Source of the DNA: an uncultured Chlorobiaceae bacterium
GTDB taxonomy: Bacteria; Bacteroidota; Chlorobiia; Chlorobiales; Chlorobiaceae
Assembly: GCA_903866255.1 (NCBI GenBank)
Contig: CAIPMW010000055.1
Location: 21,600 to 85,599, forward strand
DNA length: 64,000 nucleotides
Direction of reading: 5' to 3'
The notes under the pieces are model-generated. The model was not told the DNA's origin and searched no databases. It was given only the letters and a program-made list of their open reading frames with translations. Shown here one piece after another: positions 29,985-40,494 of the stretch. Position 1 is the stretch's first letter. Every line of letters starts with the position of its first letter. Position numbers and translations under genes: made by a program.

Positions 29985-32045
29985 ATGTACCAGTACCGTC
30001 GTCGTTTAACTCGTGAAGTTGTATTTGGAAAGCTCTTTTTGGGAGGATATCAGCCGATACGGGTAGAATCCATGACCAATACGCACACTCTTGATACTGA
30101 GGCTACCGTTGCTCAATGCAGGAGGCTCTATGAAGCTGGTTGCGAAATAATAAGGCTGACCGTGCCAGCGGAGAAGGATGCTGAAAACCTGAAAAACATC
30201 AGGGAGCAGCTTCGTCGCGATAAAATTGATACCCCGCTTGTCGCCGATATCCATTTTTCTACACGAGCAGCGCTCAAAGCGGTTGAATTTGTTGAAAACA
30301 TCCGCATTAATCCCGGTAATTATGCCAATACCAGGAAGTTTTCAAACAATGAATATTCAGAAGAAGAGTATCTGAAGGAGATAGAGCACGTCCAGCTTGA
30401 ATTTGCTCCTCTGGTGGAAAAGGCTCGCGAATATGGGGTATCAATGCGTATTGGTACCAATCATGGCTCTTTGTCCGACAGAATTGTCAGTCGTTATGGC
30501 AATTCGCCTGAAGGGATGGTCGAAGCTGCTCTTGAGTTTGCAAGAATCTGTGAAGCGATGGGATATTACGAGATTCTTTTTTCGATGAAATCGTCCAATG
30601 TTCGGGTGATGATTCAGGCATACCGATTGCTTGTTCAGCAGGCAGATGCTGAACTTCTTCACGCTTACCCCCTTCATCTGGGGGTGACCGAGGCGGGAGA
30701 TGGTGATGAAGGCCGGGTCAAATCGGCGATGGGTATCGGAGCGCTTCTTGAGGATGGGCTGGGCGATACCATCAGGGTTTCACTGACTGAAGACCCTGTC
30801 AATGAGGTTCCTGTTGGTTTTGCTCTCGTGAAGAAATATAATGATTTTCATCTTGTTAACGGTGACAGGGGACATGTTCCATTGCGGCATATTATAGAGA
30901 GTCAAAACAAGCAGAGTAAACTTGATCGTTTATCTGATGAACTTCCTCCTTGCAATCCATTCGGTTATCAGCGCAGGGTTTCCAGCCAACTGATACTGGC
31001 AGGTCTTACGATAGGGGGAGATGCTGAACCGAGGGTGGAAACCGGGGTACAGACATTGCTCTCGGATAAAGATGCAATTTTTGAAGAGATGACGCAGAGG
31101 CTTGCTCCAAAGAAGCCCCGGGATGCTATTCGTTCCGAGTTTGTTTCGGTTTCTGTCAACAGTGAAACTGATATTGACTCTCTTGAGGAGTTGCAGGGCA
31201 GGCTTGGGGATGCTGGTCGTTTTGTTGTAGCGTCTACAAGCGATATGTCACTCTTTGCCAGGTTGCTCAATAAAGTGCCAAAGGTTCGATTTGATATTAT
31301 AGAAGGTGAAAGGCTGGAGAATGAGTTTTTGGAGTTACTTGGCAATGAGCGACTTGCGGCAGTGGAGTTATGTTTTCTCCATAAAGAGTCAGGCATTTCA
31401 GTTCCATCAAAGGTACTTGTTCATCTTGCTGAAAAGCTTCGCAAAAAAGGGGTGTCGCGACTTCTTTTTTCGGTGGTTTCAGAACAAGTGATTTTTGTCA
31501 ACCGGAAGATTGTACAGACGTTTAATGCTCTGAAGCTTGATTATCCACTCGTGGTCCGATTCAACGGAGAGACATCCGGTCGACTTGAAAATATTATCAG
31601 CAGTTCGGTTCAGGCAGGGACGCTTTTCTGCGACGGTATTGGTGACATGGTTGCATTCCAGACGAGACTCTCCCTCGATGATGAGATTAATCTCGCCTTC
31701 AATATTCTGCAGGGAGCAAGAATTAGAATGTCAAAGACAGAATTTATCTCCTGCCCTGGCTGTGGAAGAACCTACTTTGAACTCGAAAAGGCAGTTGCTG
31801 CGATCAAGCAGCGTATGGCGCATCTCAAGGGGTTGAAGATTGGCATTATGGGCTGTATTGTCAATGGTCCCGGTGAGATGGCTGATGCTGATTTCGGCTA
31901 TGTCGGGGCGGGAAAGAATCGTATAAGCCTGTATGTCGGTCGAGAGTGTGTCGCGGAAAATATTGCAGAAGATGAAGCAGTTGACCGACTGATAGCGCTT
32001 GTAAAAGAGCGGGGAAAGTGGATTGAACCGATTGATCTACCCTGA
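29985..32045 (+). CDS. ispG: 4-hydroxy-3-methylbut-2-enyl diphosphate synthase, long form
   Basis: A 686-residue IspG (GcpE). The N-terminal TIM barrel starts MYQYRRRLTREVVFGKLFLG and contains PIRVESMTNTHT. The C-terminal [4Fe-4S] domain has CPGCGRTYFELEKA and GCIVNGPGEMADADFGYVG, with three Cys and the conserved Glu as cluster ligands. The roughly 270-residue insert between them is the extra domain of the plant/Chlamydia/Bacteroidetes-Chlorobi form; E. coli IspG is about 370 residues. It makes HMBPP in the MEP isoprenoid pathway, feeding carotenoids, chlorophyll tails and quinones. Start ATG 29985 chosen from the family N-terminus. Its end reads directly into the next gene. Confidence 0.95.
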   Translation: MYQYRRRLTREVVFGKLFLGGYQPIRVESMTNTHTLDTEATVAQCRRLYEAGCEIIRLTVPAEKDAENLKNIREQLRRDKIDTPLVADIHFSTRAALKAVEFVENIRINPGNYANTRKFSNNEYSEEEYLKEIEHVQLEFAPLVEKAREYGVSMRIGTNHGSLSDRIVSRYGNSPEGMVEAALEFARICEAMGYYEILFSMKSSNVRVMIQAYRLLVQQADAELLHAYPLHLGVTEAGDGDEGRVKSAMGIGALLEDGLGDTIRVSLTEDPVNEVPVGFALVKKYNDFHLVNGDRGHVPLRHIIESQNKQSKLDRLSDELPPCNPFGYQRRVSSQLILAGLTIGGDAEPRVETGVQTLLSDKDAIFEEMTQRLAPKKPRDAIRSEFVSVSVNSETDIDSLEELQGRLGDAGRFVVASTSDMSLFARLLNKVPKVRFDIIEGERLENEFLELLGNERLAAVELCFLHKESGISVPSKVLVHLAEKLRKKGVSRLLFSVVSEQVIFVNRKIVQTFNALKLDYPLVVRFNGETSGRLENIISSSVQAGTLFCDGIGDMVAFQTRLSLDDEINLAFNILQGARIRMSKTEFISCPGCGRTYFELEKAVAAIKQRMAHLKGLKIGIMGCIVNGPGEMADADFGYVGAGKNRISLYVGRECVAENIAEDEAVDRLIALVKERGKWIEPIDLP

Positions 32046-32052
32046 GGGCGTG

Positions 32053-32835
32053 GTGGATATCTTTTTTACCCTGATTACGGGAGCTTCAATGGGGATTGGT
32101 GAAGCTTTCGCCCGTGAGTTTGCTGCAAGAGGTCACAACCTTGTGCTTGTTGCCCGTTCACGGGAGAAGTTACAGATACTTGCTGATCAATTGTGTAGAG
32201 AGAGAGGGATCAGGGTTGAGGTATGTGTCGAGGATTTAAGTCATGTTGATGCGGCTGTATCTGTATATGAATTCTGCAGCCAGCTTCATATCAAGATAGA
32301 TTTTCTGGTGAATTGTGCGGGATTGTCTCAAGCGGGTTATTTTGATGATATCCCGATGGGAAAGCTTGATGATATTATGATGGTTAACGTGATGGCAGTG
32401 GCCAAGCTTACCCGTTTGTTTTTGCCCGGGATGGTTGCGCGGAGACAAGGGAATATTATCAATATTGCTTCGCTTGGAGGGTTACAGGGAGTTCCCGGAC
32501 TTGGCCTCTATTCAGCAAGCAAGGCATTTGTTATTACGCTCAGTGAATCGCTGTATATGGAATTGAAAAATAAAGGGATACATGTTCTTGTTGTCTGCCC
32601 CGGATTTATTACCACAGGTTTTTTTGACCATGCAGGACATAATGTTACGAAGATTCGGTTACCACTTTCAGGGGTGGATGTGGTTGTTCAAGCAGTAATG
32701 AGAGGGTTGAGTAATAATCGGATACGGATATATCCGACTCTGCTTGATGCCATATTGGTATTTTTACAAAGATTTGCATCACGAAAAACAGCGGTGCGTC
32801 TTGCTGGCTATTTTGCGGCAGTAAATGATGATTAA
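32053..32835 (+). CDS. Short-chain dehydrogenase/reductase (SDR family)
   Basis: A roughly 260-residue classical SDR. The NAD(P) motif TGASMGIGEAFA is close to the N-terminus, NCAGLSQAG marks the central strand and YSASKAF is the catalytic Tyr-x3-Lys. The substrate is unknown; closest in look to the DltE/YqjQ-like group. I chose GTG 32053, 8 bp after the ispG stop with GAGGG upstream; GTG 32050 or an upstream TTG overlapping ispG is possible. Likely co-transcribed with ispG. Confidence 0.85.
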   Translation: MDIFFTLITGASMGIGEAFAREFAARGHNLVLVARSREKLQILADQLCRERGIRVEVCVEDLSHVDAAVSVYEFCSQLHIKIDFLVNCAGLSQAGYFDDIPMGKLDDIMMVNVMAVAKLTRLFLPGMVARRQGNIINIASLGGLQGVPGLGLYSASKAFVITLSESLYMELKNKGIHVLVVCPGFITTGFFDHAGHNVTKIRLPLSGVDVVVQAVMRGLSNNRIRIYPTLLDAILVFLQRFASRKTAVRLAGYFAAVNDD

Positions 32836-32911
32836 TTAAATCATCGTTTTTCCTTTGTAATTTATAATGGCACTCATTATATTACCGTCCATGTTTTTTG
32901 AGCAGTGGGCT

Positions 32912-32984
32912 GCTGGTGTAGCTCAATTGGTAGAGCAGCTGATTTGTAATCAGCAGGTTGCGGGTTCGAGTCCCATCACCAGCT
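32912..32984 (+). tRNA. tRNA-Thr (TGT)
   Basis: A 73-nt cloverleaf. Acceptor GCTGGTG / CACCAGC, discriminator T. Anticodon stem GCTGA/TCAGC encloses TTTGTAA, anticodon TGT at 32945-32947. First of a four-tRNA cluster upstream of secE. Confidence 0.97.
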
Positions 32985-32998
32985 CTGAATTATTGTAA

Positions 32999-33080
32999 GG
33001 GTAGGTAGCGAAGTGGTTAAACGCAACAGACTGTAAATCTGTCGACTCTGTCTTCGGAGGTTCGAATCCTCCCCTACCCA
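32999..33080 (+). tRNA. tRNA-Tyr (GTA)
   Basis: An 82-nt class II tRNA with a long variable arm. Acceptor GGGTAGG / CCTACCC, discriminator A. Anticodon stem ACAGA/TCTGT encloses CTGTAAA, anticodon GTA. Confidence 0.97.
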
Positions 33081-33103
33081 CAGCCTTTATATTGCGGTAT
33101 CAG

Positions 33104-33176
<73 letters not shown>

Positions 33177-33199
33177 CAGGTTTTGGGGTAATGGATGAT

Positions 33200-33272
33200 A
33201 CGTCAGTAGCTTAATTGGTAGAGCAGCGGTCTCCAAAACCGCAGGTTGGGGGTTCGATTCCCTCCTGACGTG
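33200..33272 (+). tRNA. tRNA-Trp (CCA)
   Basis: A 73-nt cloverleaf. Acceptor ACGTCAG / CTGACGT, discriminator G. Anticodon stem GCGGT/ACCGC encloses CTCCAAA, anticodon CCA. It lies 44 bp before secE and only 23 bp after tRNA-Thr; the tuf gene often found at this place is absent. Confidence 0.97.
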
Positions 33273-33316
33273 CAACTGGCAAATTTTCACTGTATTATAT
33301 TCCGCATTTTTAATTC

Positions 33317-33508
33317 ATGAATAAATATATCGGCAAGGCGGGTCAGTATTATCGTGATGTGGTCAGTGAGATGCGGAAAGTTATCTGGCCGAGCAGGGAT
33401 GAGGTCAAGGATTTTACAATTGTTGTTCTGACGGTTTCAGGGATTCTTGCAGCATTTACATTCCTTGTTGACTGGGTTATAAATTTTGTTATGGGTAAGT
33501 TGTTGTAA
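33317..33508 (+). CDS. secE: Preprotein translocase subunit SecE
   Basis: A 63-residue single-helix SecE. It shows the conserved amphipathic VVSEMRKVIWPSRDEV followed by one membrane segment (FTIVVLTVSGILAAFTFLVDWVI). It clamps SecY in the Sec translocon. Located between tRNA-Trp and nusG, the standard place. Confidence 0.96.
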   Translation: MNKYIGKAGQYYRDVVSEMRKVIWPSRDEVKDFTIVVLTVSGILAAFTFLVDWVINFVMGKLL

Positions 33509-33532
33509 GGTAACGGTGTTAAGATTGATTTG

Positions 33533-34108
33533 ATGAGCGCAAGAAAAAAGGATGTGGATGTTCAGGGTGTTCCGGTTGCGCGCTGGTATGCACTCCGGAT
33601 TTATTCAGGCCATGAGCGCAAGGTCAAGGAGGCTATTGATGCTGATGTTATTCGATTTGGTCTTGCTGACAAGATATTACAGATTTATGTTCCTTATGAG
33701 CGCTTTGTAGAGGTAAAAAACGGTAAGAAAAGAAGCCTCACGAAAAACGCTTTTCCTGGTTATGTACTTATAGAGGCAGTACTGGACAAACAGACAAGGA
33801 ATTTGATACTTGATATCCCCTCTGTTATGGGGTTTCTTGGAGTTGATGATGTCCCTACTCCATTAAGGCCTGATGAGGTAGAAAAAATTCTTGAGCCCGA
33901 GAGCACTGTTGAACACCGTACAAATGTTGAGGCGCCTTTCAGGATAGGAGATTCTGTAAAGGTAATCGATGGGCCGTTCAGTTCGCTGATGGGTGTGGTT
34001 CATGAGGTTTGTACGGAAAGAATGAAAGTTAAAGTTATGATCAGCTTTTTTGGTCGCAGTACGCCCACTGAGCTTGATTTTTCGCAGGTTAAGTCAGTTT
34101 CCCAATAA
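33533..34108 (+). CDS. nusG: Transcription termination/antitermination factor NusG
   Basis: A 191-residue NusG. The NGN domain begins ARWYALRIYSGHERKVKEAI and the KOW domain contains FRIGDSVKVIDGPFSSLMGVV. It binds RNA polymerase and couples it to Rho and the ribosome. Start at ATG 33533; a TTG one codon earlier is in frame. 24 bp after secE. Confidence 0.96.
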   Translation: MSARKKDVDVQGVPVARWYALRIYSGHERKVKEAIDADVIRFGLADKILQIYVPYERFVEVKNGKKRSLTKNAFPGYVLIEAVLDKQTRNLILDIPSVMGFLGVDDVPTPLRPDEVEKILEPESTVEHRTNVEAPFRIGDSVKVIDGPFSSLMGVVHEVCTERMKVKVMISFFGRSTPTELDFSQVKSVSQ

Positions 34109-34148
34109 TAGTGCTTAAGTAATTTAAGCTTCTGAATTGAAATAGATT

Positions 34149-34574
34149 ATGGCAAAAAAGGTAATCGGCTTTATCAAGCTTCAGATCCCTGCAGGTGCTG
34201 CTAATCCAGCTCCTCCTGTTGGTCCTGCCCTTGGTCAGAAAGGCGTCAATATCATGGAATTTTGCAAACAGTTTAATGCAAAAACCCAAACCGAAGCAGG
34301 GATGATCATCCCGGTGGTTATTACGGTGTATTCCGATAAGTCATTCACCTTTATTACCAAAACGCCTCCGGCGGCGGTACTTCTTCTCAAAGAGGCGAAT
34401 CTGAAAAAAGGTTCTGGTGAGCCAAACCGTAATAAAGTTGGTACTGTAACCAGTGAACAGGTACGGAAGATTGCTGAGCTGAAGAGGCCGGATCTTAATG
34501 CGTTTGATAGTAAAGGAGCGGAGGAGATGATAAGGGGGACGGCAAGGAGTATGGGAATAGTTGTACAGGACTGA
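34149..34574 (+). CDS. rplK: Ribosomal protein uL11
   Basis: A 141-residue L11, beginning [20 protein letters not shown] with [20 protein letters not shown], the GTPase-associated-centre rRNA binding region. Full length. First of the rplKAJL set. Confidence 0.98.
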   Translation: MAKKVIGFIKLQIPAGAANPAPPVGPALGQKGVNIMEFCKQFNAKTQTEAGMIIPVVITVYSDKSFTFITKTPPAAVLLLKEANLKKGSGEPNRNKVGTVTSEQVRKIAELKRPDLNAFDSKGAEEMIRGTARSMGIVVQD

Positions 34575-34648
34575 ACGATAGTTGTTTGGTATTCGGGCTG
34601 TGGGAGGTCGGAAGGCCGCTTTTTTAACCACTTTGACAAATAAAAATA

Positions 34649-35338
34649 ATGGCTGGAAAAAAATACAGGGAGGCCGCATCCAGGATTGATCGTTTTCATG
34701 AGTATGATCTGGCTGATGCCGTAGAGAAGGTGAGGGAGATTACGCAGGCAAAATTTGATGCTACTGTGGATGTTGCCGTCAAGCTTGGAGTTGATCCACG
34801 TCACGCTGATCAGGTTGTTCGTGGCACAGTTATGCTTCCATACGGAACTGGCAAGACTGTATCTGTTCTGGTTGTCTGCAAAGAGGCCAAAGCTGAAGAG
34901 GCGAGGGAAGCTGGTGCTGATTTGGTAGGTTTTGAAGAGTATATTGAGAAAATCCAGGAGGGATGGACTGGTGTGGATGTAATTATTGCAACACCGGATG
35001 TCATGGGTCAGTTGGGCAAAGTTGCAAAAATTCTCGGACCTCGCGGTTTAATGCCAAATCCCAAGTCAGGAACCGTGACGATGGATGTGGCGAAGGCTGT
35101 CAAAGAGGTCAAGGCGGGTAAGATAGAGTTCAGGGTTGACAAGGCAGGAAATGTTCATGCCCCTGTCGGGAAGGTTTCGTTTCAGCCTGAGCAGTTGGTT
35201 AGCAATATTACCAGCTTTCTCAAGGAGGTTGTCCGGCTCAAGCCGTCAGCCGCCAAGGGCCAATATGTGCAAGGTATTGCACTTTCGAGCACTATGTCTC
35301 CGAGCGTGAAGGTTAAAATGGAAAAATTTGTCGCCTAA
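34649..35338 (+). CDS. rplA: Ribosomal protein uL1
   Basis: A 229-residue L1 with [20 protein letters not shown] and the signature [14 protein letters not shown]. It forms the mobile L1 stalk at the E site and in many bacteria represses its own operon by binding the leader. 74 bp after rplK. Confidence 0.98.
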   Translation: MAGKKYREAASRIDRFHEYDLADAVEKVREITQAKFDATVDVAVKLGVDPRHADQVVRGTVMLPYGTGKTVSVLVVCKEAKAEEAREAGADLVGFEEYIEKIQEGWTGVDVIIATPDVMGQLGKVAKILGPRGLMPNPKSGTVTMDVAKAVKEVKAGKIEFRVDKAGNVHAPVGKVSFQPEQLVSNITSFLKEVVRLKPSAAKGQYVQGIALSSTMSPSVKVKMEKFVA

Positions 35339-35355
35339 TAAAAACGGTTTATACG

Positions 35356-35874
35356 ATGAAGCGAGATAGAAAAGAGCAGGTTGTTCAGGAAGTTGCCGAA
35401 AAGATCAACAGGTCACAGGGTATATATCTGACGGAATTTCAGGGATTAAGTGTTGGAAAAATGGCTGAATTGCGTGCTGAGTTTCGTAAAGTTGGTGTAG
35501 AGTATCGTGTTGTAAAAAACACACTTATTAAGAAGGCTCTCAGGGATCTTTCTGGTGCAGACAAGTTGGCGCCCGGGCTTGCGTATACTACTGGTGTTGC
35601 TTTTGGATATGATGATCCTGTAGCGCCAGCAAAAGTTATCAAGAAGTTCAGTAAAGTCAATGACTCCCTGAAGTTCAAGATGGCTTCGATTGACGGTGTT
35701 GTTTTTGGAGCTGATTCGCTGCCGATGCTTTCTGAGATGCTGACAAAGACTGAAAATATTGGGCGAGCGGCCGGGCTGGTTAACAGTGTTGTCAGTTCTG
35801 TCCCGATGGTGGTTAATGCGGTAATGAGAAACCTTGTTTGTGCGCTTGATCAAATCGCAAAGCAGAAGCACTAA
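35356..35874 (+). CDS. rplJ: Ribosomal protein uL10
   Basis: A 172-residue L10: MKRDRKEQVVQEVAEKI, then VVKNTLIKKALRD and the C-terminal helix that binds L7/L12 dimers. Only 17 bp separate it from rplA, so the long L10-binding leader known from enterobacteria has no room here. Confidence 0.97.
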   Translation: MKRDRKEQVVQEVAEKINRSQGIYLTEFQGLSVGKMAELRAEFRKVGVEYRVVKNTLIKKALRDLSGADKLAPGLAYTTGVAFGYDDPVAPAKVIKKFSKVNDSLKFKMASIDGVVFGADSLPMLSEMLTKTENIGRAAGLVNSVVSSVPMVVNAVMRNLVCALDQIAKQKH

Positions 35875-35942
35875 ATTACACAAAACTATTACGCACTCAA
35901 GGAATTATAATACATTGATAAATTAAACAAGAGAGGGGAATA

Positions 35943-36317
35943 ATGTCTATCGAAACACTTGTAGAAGAGATTGGTAAGTTGACTTTGACAGAGGCTTCCG
36001 CGTTAGTGAAAGCTCTGGAGGAGAAGTTTGGTGTCAGTGCAGCGCCCGTAGCTGTTGCTGGAATTGCTGCCGTTGCGGCAGGTGATGTGCCTGTTGTTGA
36101 AGAGCAGACGGAATTTGATGTTGTACTTACAGCTACTGGTGAAAGCAAAATCAATGTTATCAAGGCAGTTCGTTCTATCACTGGCCTTGGTCTCAAAGAG
36201 GCAAAGGATCTTGTGGATGGCGCTCCAAAAACGGTGAAGGAAGCTGTTTCCAAGGATGAAGCAGAAAAGATTGCCAAAGAGTTAAAGGATGCAGGAGCAT
36301 CAGTTGAGGTGAAGTGA
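35943..36317 (+). CDS. rplL: Ribosomal protein bL12 (L7/L12)
   Basis: A 124-residue L7/L12. N-terminal dimerisation helix, an Ala/Val-rich hinge (residues about 38-52) and the C-terminal domain with [28 protein letters not shown]. Ribosome site GAGAGGGG precedes the ATG. It recruits translational GTPases. A hairpin follows before rpoB. Confidence 0.98.
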   Translation: MSIETLVEEIGKLTLTEASALVKALEEKFGVSAAPVAVAGIAAVAAGDVPVVEEQTEFDVVLTATGESKINVIKAVRSITGLGLKEAKDLVDGAPKTVKEAVSKDEAEKIAKELKDAGASVEVK

Positions 36318-36343
36318 TCTTTGACATGAGTCATTACTAAAGC

Positions 36344-36372
36344 AAGCTCCGTTTCTCTATGAAGCGGAGCTT
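36344..36372 (+). terminator. Hairpin between rplL and rpoB (attenuator candidate)
   Basis: Stem AAGCTCCG (36344-36351) pairs with CGGAGCTT (36365-36372), with a 13-nt loop and a short T-rich tail. It lies 26 bp after rplL within a 170-bp gap. In other bacteria a partial terminator here lowers rpoBC expression relative to the ribosomal genes; the same role is inferred. Confidence 0.6.
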
Positions 36373-36487
36373 TGTCTGTTTGTATAAAAGCCGTTTTGAT
36401 GGTAGTTCCTGTGATGATACGATTAAGGTTTTGTCGGGCATTGTGTCGTTCCGGCGGCTTTGTGATGACTTAATCTGTAAGTAATTC

Positions 36488-39400
36488 ATGCAAATTGATA
36501 AAAGTGAGGTGCATGTGAAAGTGGCTGACGCAAAAACAACACCCTGTATTGATTTTTCTAAAATTCAAAGTGTTATAGAGCCTCCTGATTTATTAAAAGT
36601 TCAATTAGATTCATTCAATAATTTTATTCAGGATAGCGTACCTCTTGCCAAGAGGAAGGATCAGGGACTTGAGAGGGTGCTGCGCGGAGCGTTCCCCATT
36701 ACAGATACAAGGGGCCTTTATCTGCTTGAATATATTTCATACAGCTTTGACAAGCCAAAGTACACTGTTGAGGATTGTATTGAGCGTGGCCTGACGTATG
36801 ATGTTTCCCTTAAGGTTAAACTCAAGCTCTCATATAAGGATGAAGCTGATGAGACTGACTGGAAGGAGACCATACAGCAGGAGGTTTATCTTGGCCGAAT
36901 TCCGTATATGACTGATCGGGGTACCTTTATTGTTAATGGGGCTGAACGTGTCGTGGTGGCTCAGCTTCATCGTTCTCCGGGAGTTGTTTTCAGTGAGGCG
37001 ATCCATCCTAATGGGAAAAAAATGTATTCGGCTAAAATAGTGCCGACCCGAGGTTCGTGGATTGAGTTTCAGACAGATATTAATAACCAGATTTTTGTTT
37101 ATATCGATCAGAAGAAGAATTTTCTGGTCAGCGCCCTTCTTCGTGCTATCGGATTTGCACGTGATGAAGATATCCTTTCCCTTTTTGATCTTGTAGAGGA
37201 GATTTCGCTTAAAGCTGGCAAGAAAGAGCAGCTTGTTGGTATGTATCTCGCATCTGATATTGTTGACATGCAGACGGGTGAGGTTGTCAGTGCGCGTACG
37301 GCGATAACAGAGGATATCTTTGAGCAGATTCTTGCCGCCGGGTATAAAAGTGTCAAAGTGATGAAGACTTTTTCTGGTGGAGACAAAGGGATTGACAAAT
37401 CCATCATCATCAACACCATTCTCAATGATAATTCGGCAACTGAGGAGGAGGCTCTTGAGATTGTTTATGAAGAGTTGAGAGCAAATGAGGCTCCTGATAT
37501 TGATGCGGCGAGGAGTTTTCTTGAACGAACTTTTTTCAACCAGAAAAAATATGATCTGGGTGAGGTAGGTCGTTACAGAATAAGGAAAAAACTTGCCCGT
37601 GAGTTTGAGGAGCTGGATGGTTATCTTTCGAGAACTCCAGAACTCAAGCAGCTCTCTGATACGATTTACGAAAAAATTCTTCAGACTATTCAGTCTTTTT
37701 CAGATGAGCCTACTGGCGAGGATATTCTGGTGCTGACGCATTACGATATTATATCAGTCATTTACTACCTCATTAAATTGGTCAATGGCTTGGCAGAGGT
37801 TGATGATGTCGATCACCTGGCAAATCGTCGGGTACGATCGGTTGGTGAGCAGCTTGCAGCACAGTTTGTGATAGGTCTTGCCAGAATGGGCAAAAATGTA
37901 CGTGAAAAGCTGAACTCGAGAGATTCTGACAAGATTGCTCCTGCTGACCTTATTAACGCGAGAACGGTATCAAGTGTGGTCTCAAGCTTTTTTGCGACCA
38001 GTCAGCTTTCGCAGTTTATGGATCAGACAAATCCACTTGCAGAAATGACCAACAAGAGAAGGGTTTCCGCCCTTGGGCCTGGCGGTCTCACCAGAGAGAG
38101 GGCTGGGTTTGAGGTTCGTGACGTTCACTATACGCATTATGGACGTTTGTGTCCGATTGAAACCCCTGAAGGCCCTAATATCGGTCTTATCTCCTCCTTG
38201 TCGGTTTATGCGGAAATCAATGATAAAGGATTTATACAGACTCCCTACAGGGTTGTTGAGAATGGTCATGTAACCGATACTGTCTTGATGCTCTCTGCAG
38301 AAGACGAGGAAAACAAAATTACAGTACCAGTCAGTGTTCAGCTTGATAGTAATCAGAAAATTGCTCTTGAGACAGTTCAAGCAAGAACGAAGGGTGATTA
38401 TCCCGTTGTTGCGGCAGAGGATGTCAATTTTATGGATGTCTCTCCTGTCCAGATTGTCAGTGCCGCTGCGGCATTGATTCCTTTTCTTGAGCACGATGAT
38501 GGTAACCGCGCTCTGATGGGCGCAAACATGCAGCGTCAGGCGGTTCCCCTGCTTACCTCTGAAGCACCTGTGGTTGGTACCGGGATGGAGGCAAAGGTTG
38601 CACGAGACTCTCGCTCGGTTATTGTTGCAGAGGGCCCAGGTGTGCTTGAAGACGTGACCGCAGAGCATATTACTATTCGCTATGATATCAATACTGACAA
38701 TGATGTTCGCTTGTCAATGCTGGATCCTGATGAGGGTGTCAAAACCTATAAACTGATCAAGTTCAAGCGTTCTAACCAGGATACCTGTATTTCTCAGAAA
38801 CCTCTGGTGCAGATTGGGCAGCGTGTAGAGAAAGGCGCAATTCTGGCAGATAGCTCATCAACAGAGAATGGTGAACTGGCGCTTGGTAAAAATGTTCTGG
38901 TAGCGTTTATGCCATGGCGTGGATATAACTTTGAGGATGCTATTATTCTCAGTGAACGACTGGTTTATGATGATGTGTTTACCTCGATTCATATTCATGA
39001 GTTTGAAGCAAATGTTCGTGATACCAAACGTGGCGAGGAGCAGTTTACCCGCGATATTTATAACGTCAGCGATGAAGCGTTGAGAAATCTCGATGAGAAC
39101 GGCATTGTTCGTATAGGTGCTGAGGTAAAGGAGCGCGATATCCTGGTAGGTAAAATAACTCCGAAAGGCGAAAGTGATCCCACTCCTGAAGAAAAGCTGC
39201 TCAGGGCGATTTTCGGAGATAAATCAAGTGATGTTAAGGATGCTTCGATGCATGTTCCTGCTGGCATGAAGGGTATTGTTATCAAAACAAAACTTTTCAG
39301 TCGCAAGAAAAAGGTTGGTATGGACGTTAAAGAGAAGATTGAGCTGGTTGACAAAAGGTATGATGCAAAAGAGTTTGACTTGAGGAGGCGGTTTAGCAAA

Positions 39401-40426
39401 TGGGTGCGACAACTTCTGGAAGGAAAAATTTCAACGGGTCTGTACAATGATAAAGGCAAGTTGCTTGTTCCTGAAGGCGCGGTCTACGATGAGTCTGTTC
39501 TTGCCAAATTCAGCTCAATGCCTTTTCTTGAGTCTCTTGATTTTTCAAAAGGGGTGACTGATTCCAAACAGAACAGCGATAATGTTGTGCGTCTTGTCAA
39601 AGAGTTTCGTTTCATGCTCAAGGATATAGCTGATGAGCGGGATAATGAAAAATACAAGATCAATGTTGGCGATGAGCTACCTCCGGGTATTGAGGAGCTT
39701 TCAAAGGTTTACATTGCCCAGAAAAGAAAAATACAGGTTGGTGACAAGATGGCGGGCAGGCATGGTAATAAGGGAGTTGTCGGTAAAATCCTGCCGATTG
39801 AAGACATGCCGTTCATGGAAAATGGTACACCTGTTGATATAGTGCTCAACCCTCTTGGCGTGCCGAGCCGCATGAATATTGGTCAGCTCTATGAGACCTC
39901 GCTTGGCTGGGCAGCTAAAACGCTTGGTGTCAAGTTTAAGACACCGATTTTCAATGGCGCCACCTATCAGGAGGTGCAGCATGAACTTGAAAGGGCCGGT
40001 CTGCCGTCTCATGGGAAAGTGAGCCTTTTTGACGGGCGTACTGGTGAACGGTTTCATGACGAAGTCACTGTCGGATATATTTATATGCTTAAGCTGAGCC
40101 ACCTTGTGGATGACAAGATCCATGCCCGTTCAACCGGTCCATACTCGCTTATTACCCAGCAGCCACTTGGAGGCAAGGCGCAGTTTGGAGGTCAGAGGTT
40201 TGGTGAAATGGAGGTATGGGCGCTTGAGGCCTATGGAGCATCCAATATCCTGAGAGAGATGCTTACGGTTAAATCTGATGATGTCGTCGGGCGGAACAAA
40301 ACCTATGAGGCCATTGTCAAGGGTCAGAATCTGCCAGAGCCAGGCATACCAGAATCTTTCAATGTCCTCGTAAGGGAGTTGCAGGGTCTTGGTCTTGAGA
40401 TTCGTATTGACGACAAGGTTCCTTAG
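36488..40426 (+). CDS. rpoB: RNA polymerase subunit beta
   Basis: A 1312-residue beta subunit. Landmarks are the rifampicin region [20 protein letters not shown] with [18 protein letters not shown], then [13 protein letters not shown], the GYNFEDAI segment, [12 protein letters not shown] and the C-terminal [20 protein letters not shown]. Complete and intact. 68 bp separate its stop from the rpoC ATG. Confidence 0.99.
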   Translation: MQIDKSEVHVKVADAKTTPCIDFSKIQSVIEPPDLLKVQLDSFNNFIQDSVPLAKRKDQGLERVLRGAFPITDTRGLYLLEYISYSFDKPKYTVEDCIERGLTYDVSLKVKLKLSYKDEADETDWKETIQQEVYLGRIPYMTDRGTFIVNGAERVVVAQLHRSPGVVFSEAIHPNGKKMYSAKIVPTRGSWIEFQTDINNQIFVYIDQKKNFLVSALLRAIGFARDEDILSLFDLVEEISLKAGKKEQLVGMYLASDIVDMQTGEVVSARTAITEDIFEQILAAGYKSVKVMKTFSGGDKGIDKSIIINTILNDNSATEEEALEIVYEELRANEAPDIDAARSFLERTFFNQKKYDLGEVGRYRIRKKLAREFEELDGYLSRTPELKQLSDTIYEKILQTIQSFSDEPTGEDILVLTHYDIISVIYYLIKLVNGLAEVDDVDHLANRRVRSVGEQLAAQFVIGLARMGKNVREKLNSRDSDKIAPADLINARTVSSVVSSFFATSQLSQFMDQTNPLAEMTNKRRVSALGPGGLTRERAGFEVRDVHYTHYGRLCPIETPEGPNIGLISSLSVYAEINDKGFIQTPYRVVENGHVTDTVLMLSAEDEENKITVPVSVQLDSNQKIALETVQARTKGDYPVVAAEDVNFMDVSPVQIVSAAAALIPFLEHDDGNRALMGANMQRQAVPLLTSEAPVVGTGMEAKVARDSRSVIVAEGPGVLEDVTAEHITIRYDINTDNDVRLSMLDPDEGVKTYKLIKFKRSNQDTCISQKPLVQIGQRVEKGAILADSSSTENGELALGKNVLVAFMPWRGYNFEDAIILSERLVYDDVFTSIHIHEFEANVRDTKRGEEQFTRDIYNVSDEALRNLDENGIVRIGAEVKERDILVGKITPKGESDPTPEEKLLRAIFGDKSSDVKDASMHVPAGMKGIVIKTKLFSRKKKVGMDVKEKIELVDKRYDAKEFDLRRRFSKWVRQLLEGKISTGLYNDKGKLLVPEGAVYDESVLAKFSSMPFLESLDFSKGVTDSKQNSDNVVRLVKEFRFMLKDIADERDNEKYKINVGDELPPGIEELSKVYIAQKRKIQVGDKMAGRHGNKGVVGKILPIEDMPFMENGTPVDIVLNPLGVPSRMNIGQLYETSLGWAAKTLGVKFKTPIFNGATYQEVQHELERAGLPSHGKVSLFDGRTGERFHDEVTVGYIYMLKLSHLVDDKIHARSTGPYSLITQQPLGGKAQFGGQRFGEMEVWALEAYGASNILREMLTVKSDDVVGRNKTYEAIVKGQNLPEPGIPESFNVLVRELQGLGLEIRIDDKVP

Positions 40427-40494
40427 TACTGTGTTAATTGGCGTGTACATCATTAACGGACGTTAACAAGAGTCGTTTAAAAAGGATATTGACT

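Noticed and set aside
35339..35355. L10-binding autoregulatory leader before rplJ
   Set aside because: Only 17 bp separate rplA and rplJ, too short for the known leader structure.
40438..40494. 19-residue extension of RpoC upstream of ATG 40495
   Set aside because: Not beta'-like, and the AAAGGAT site fits the ATG at 40495.
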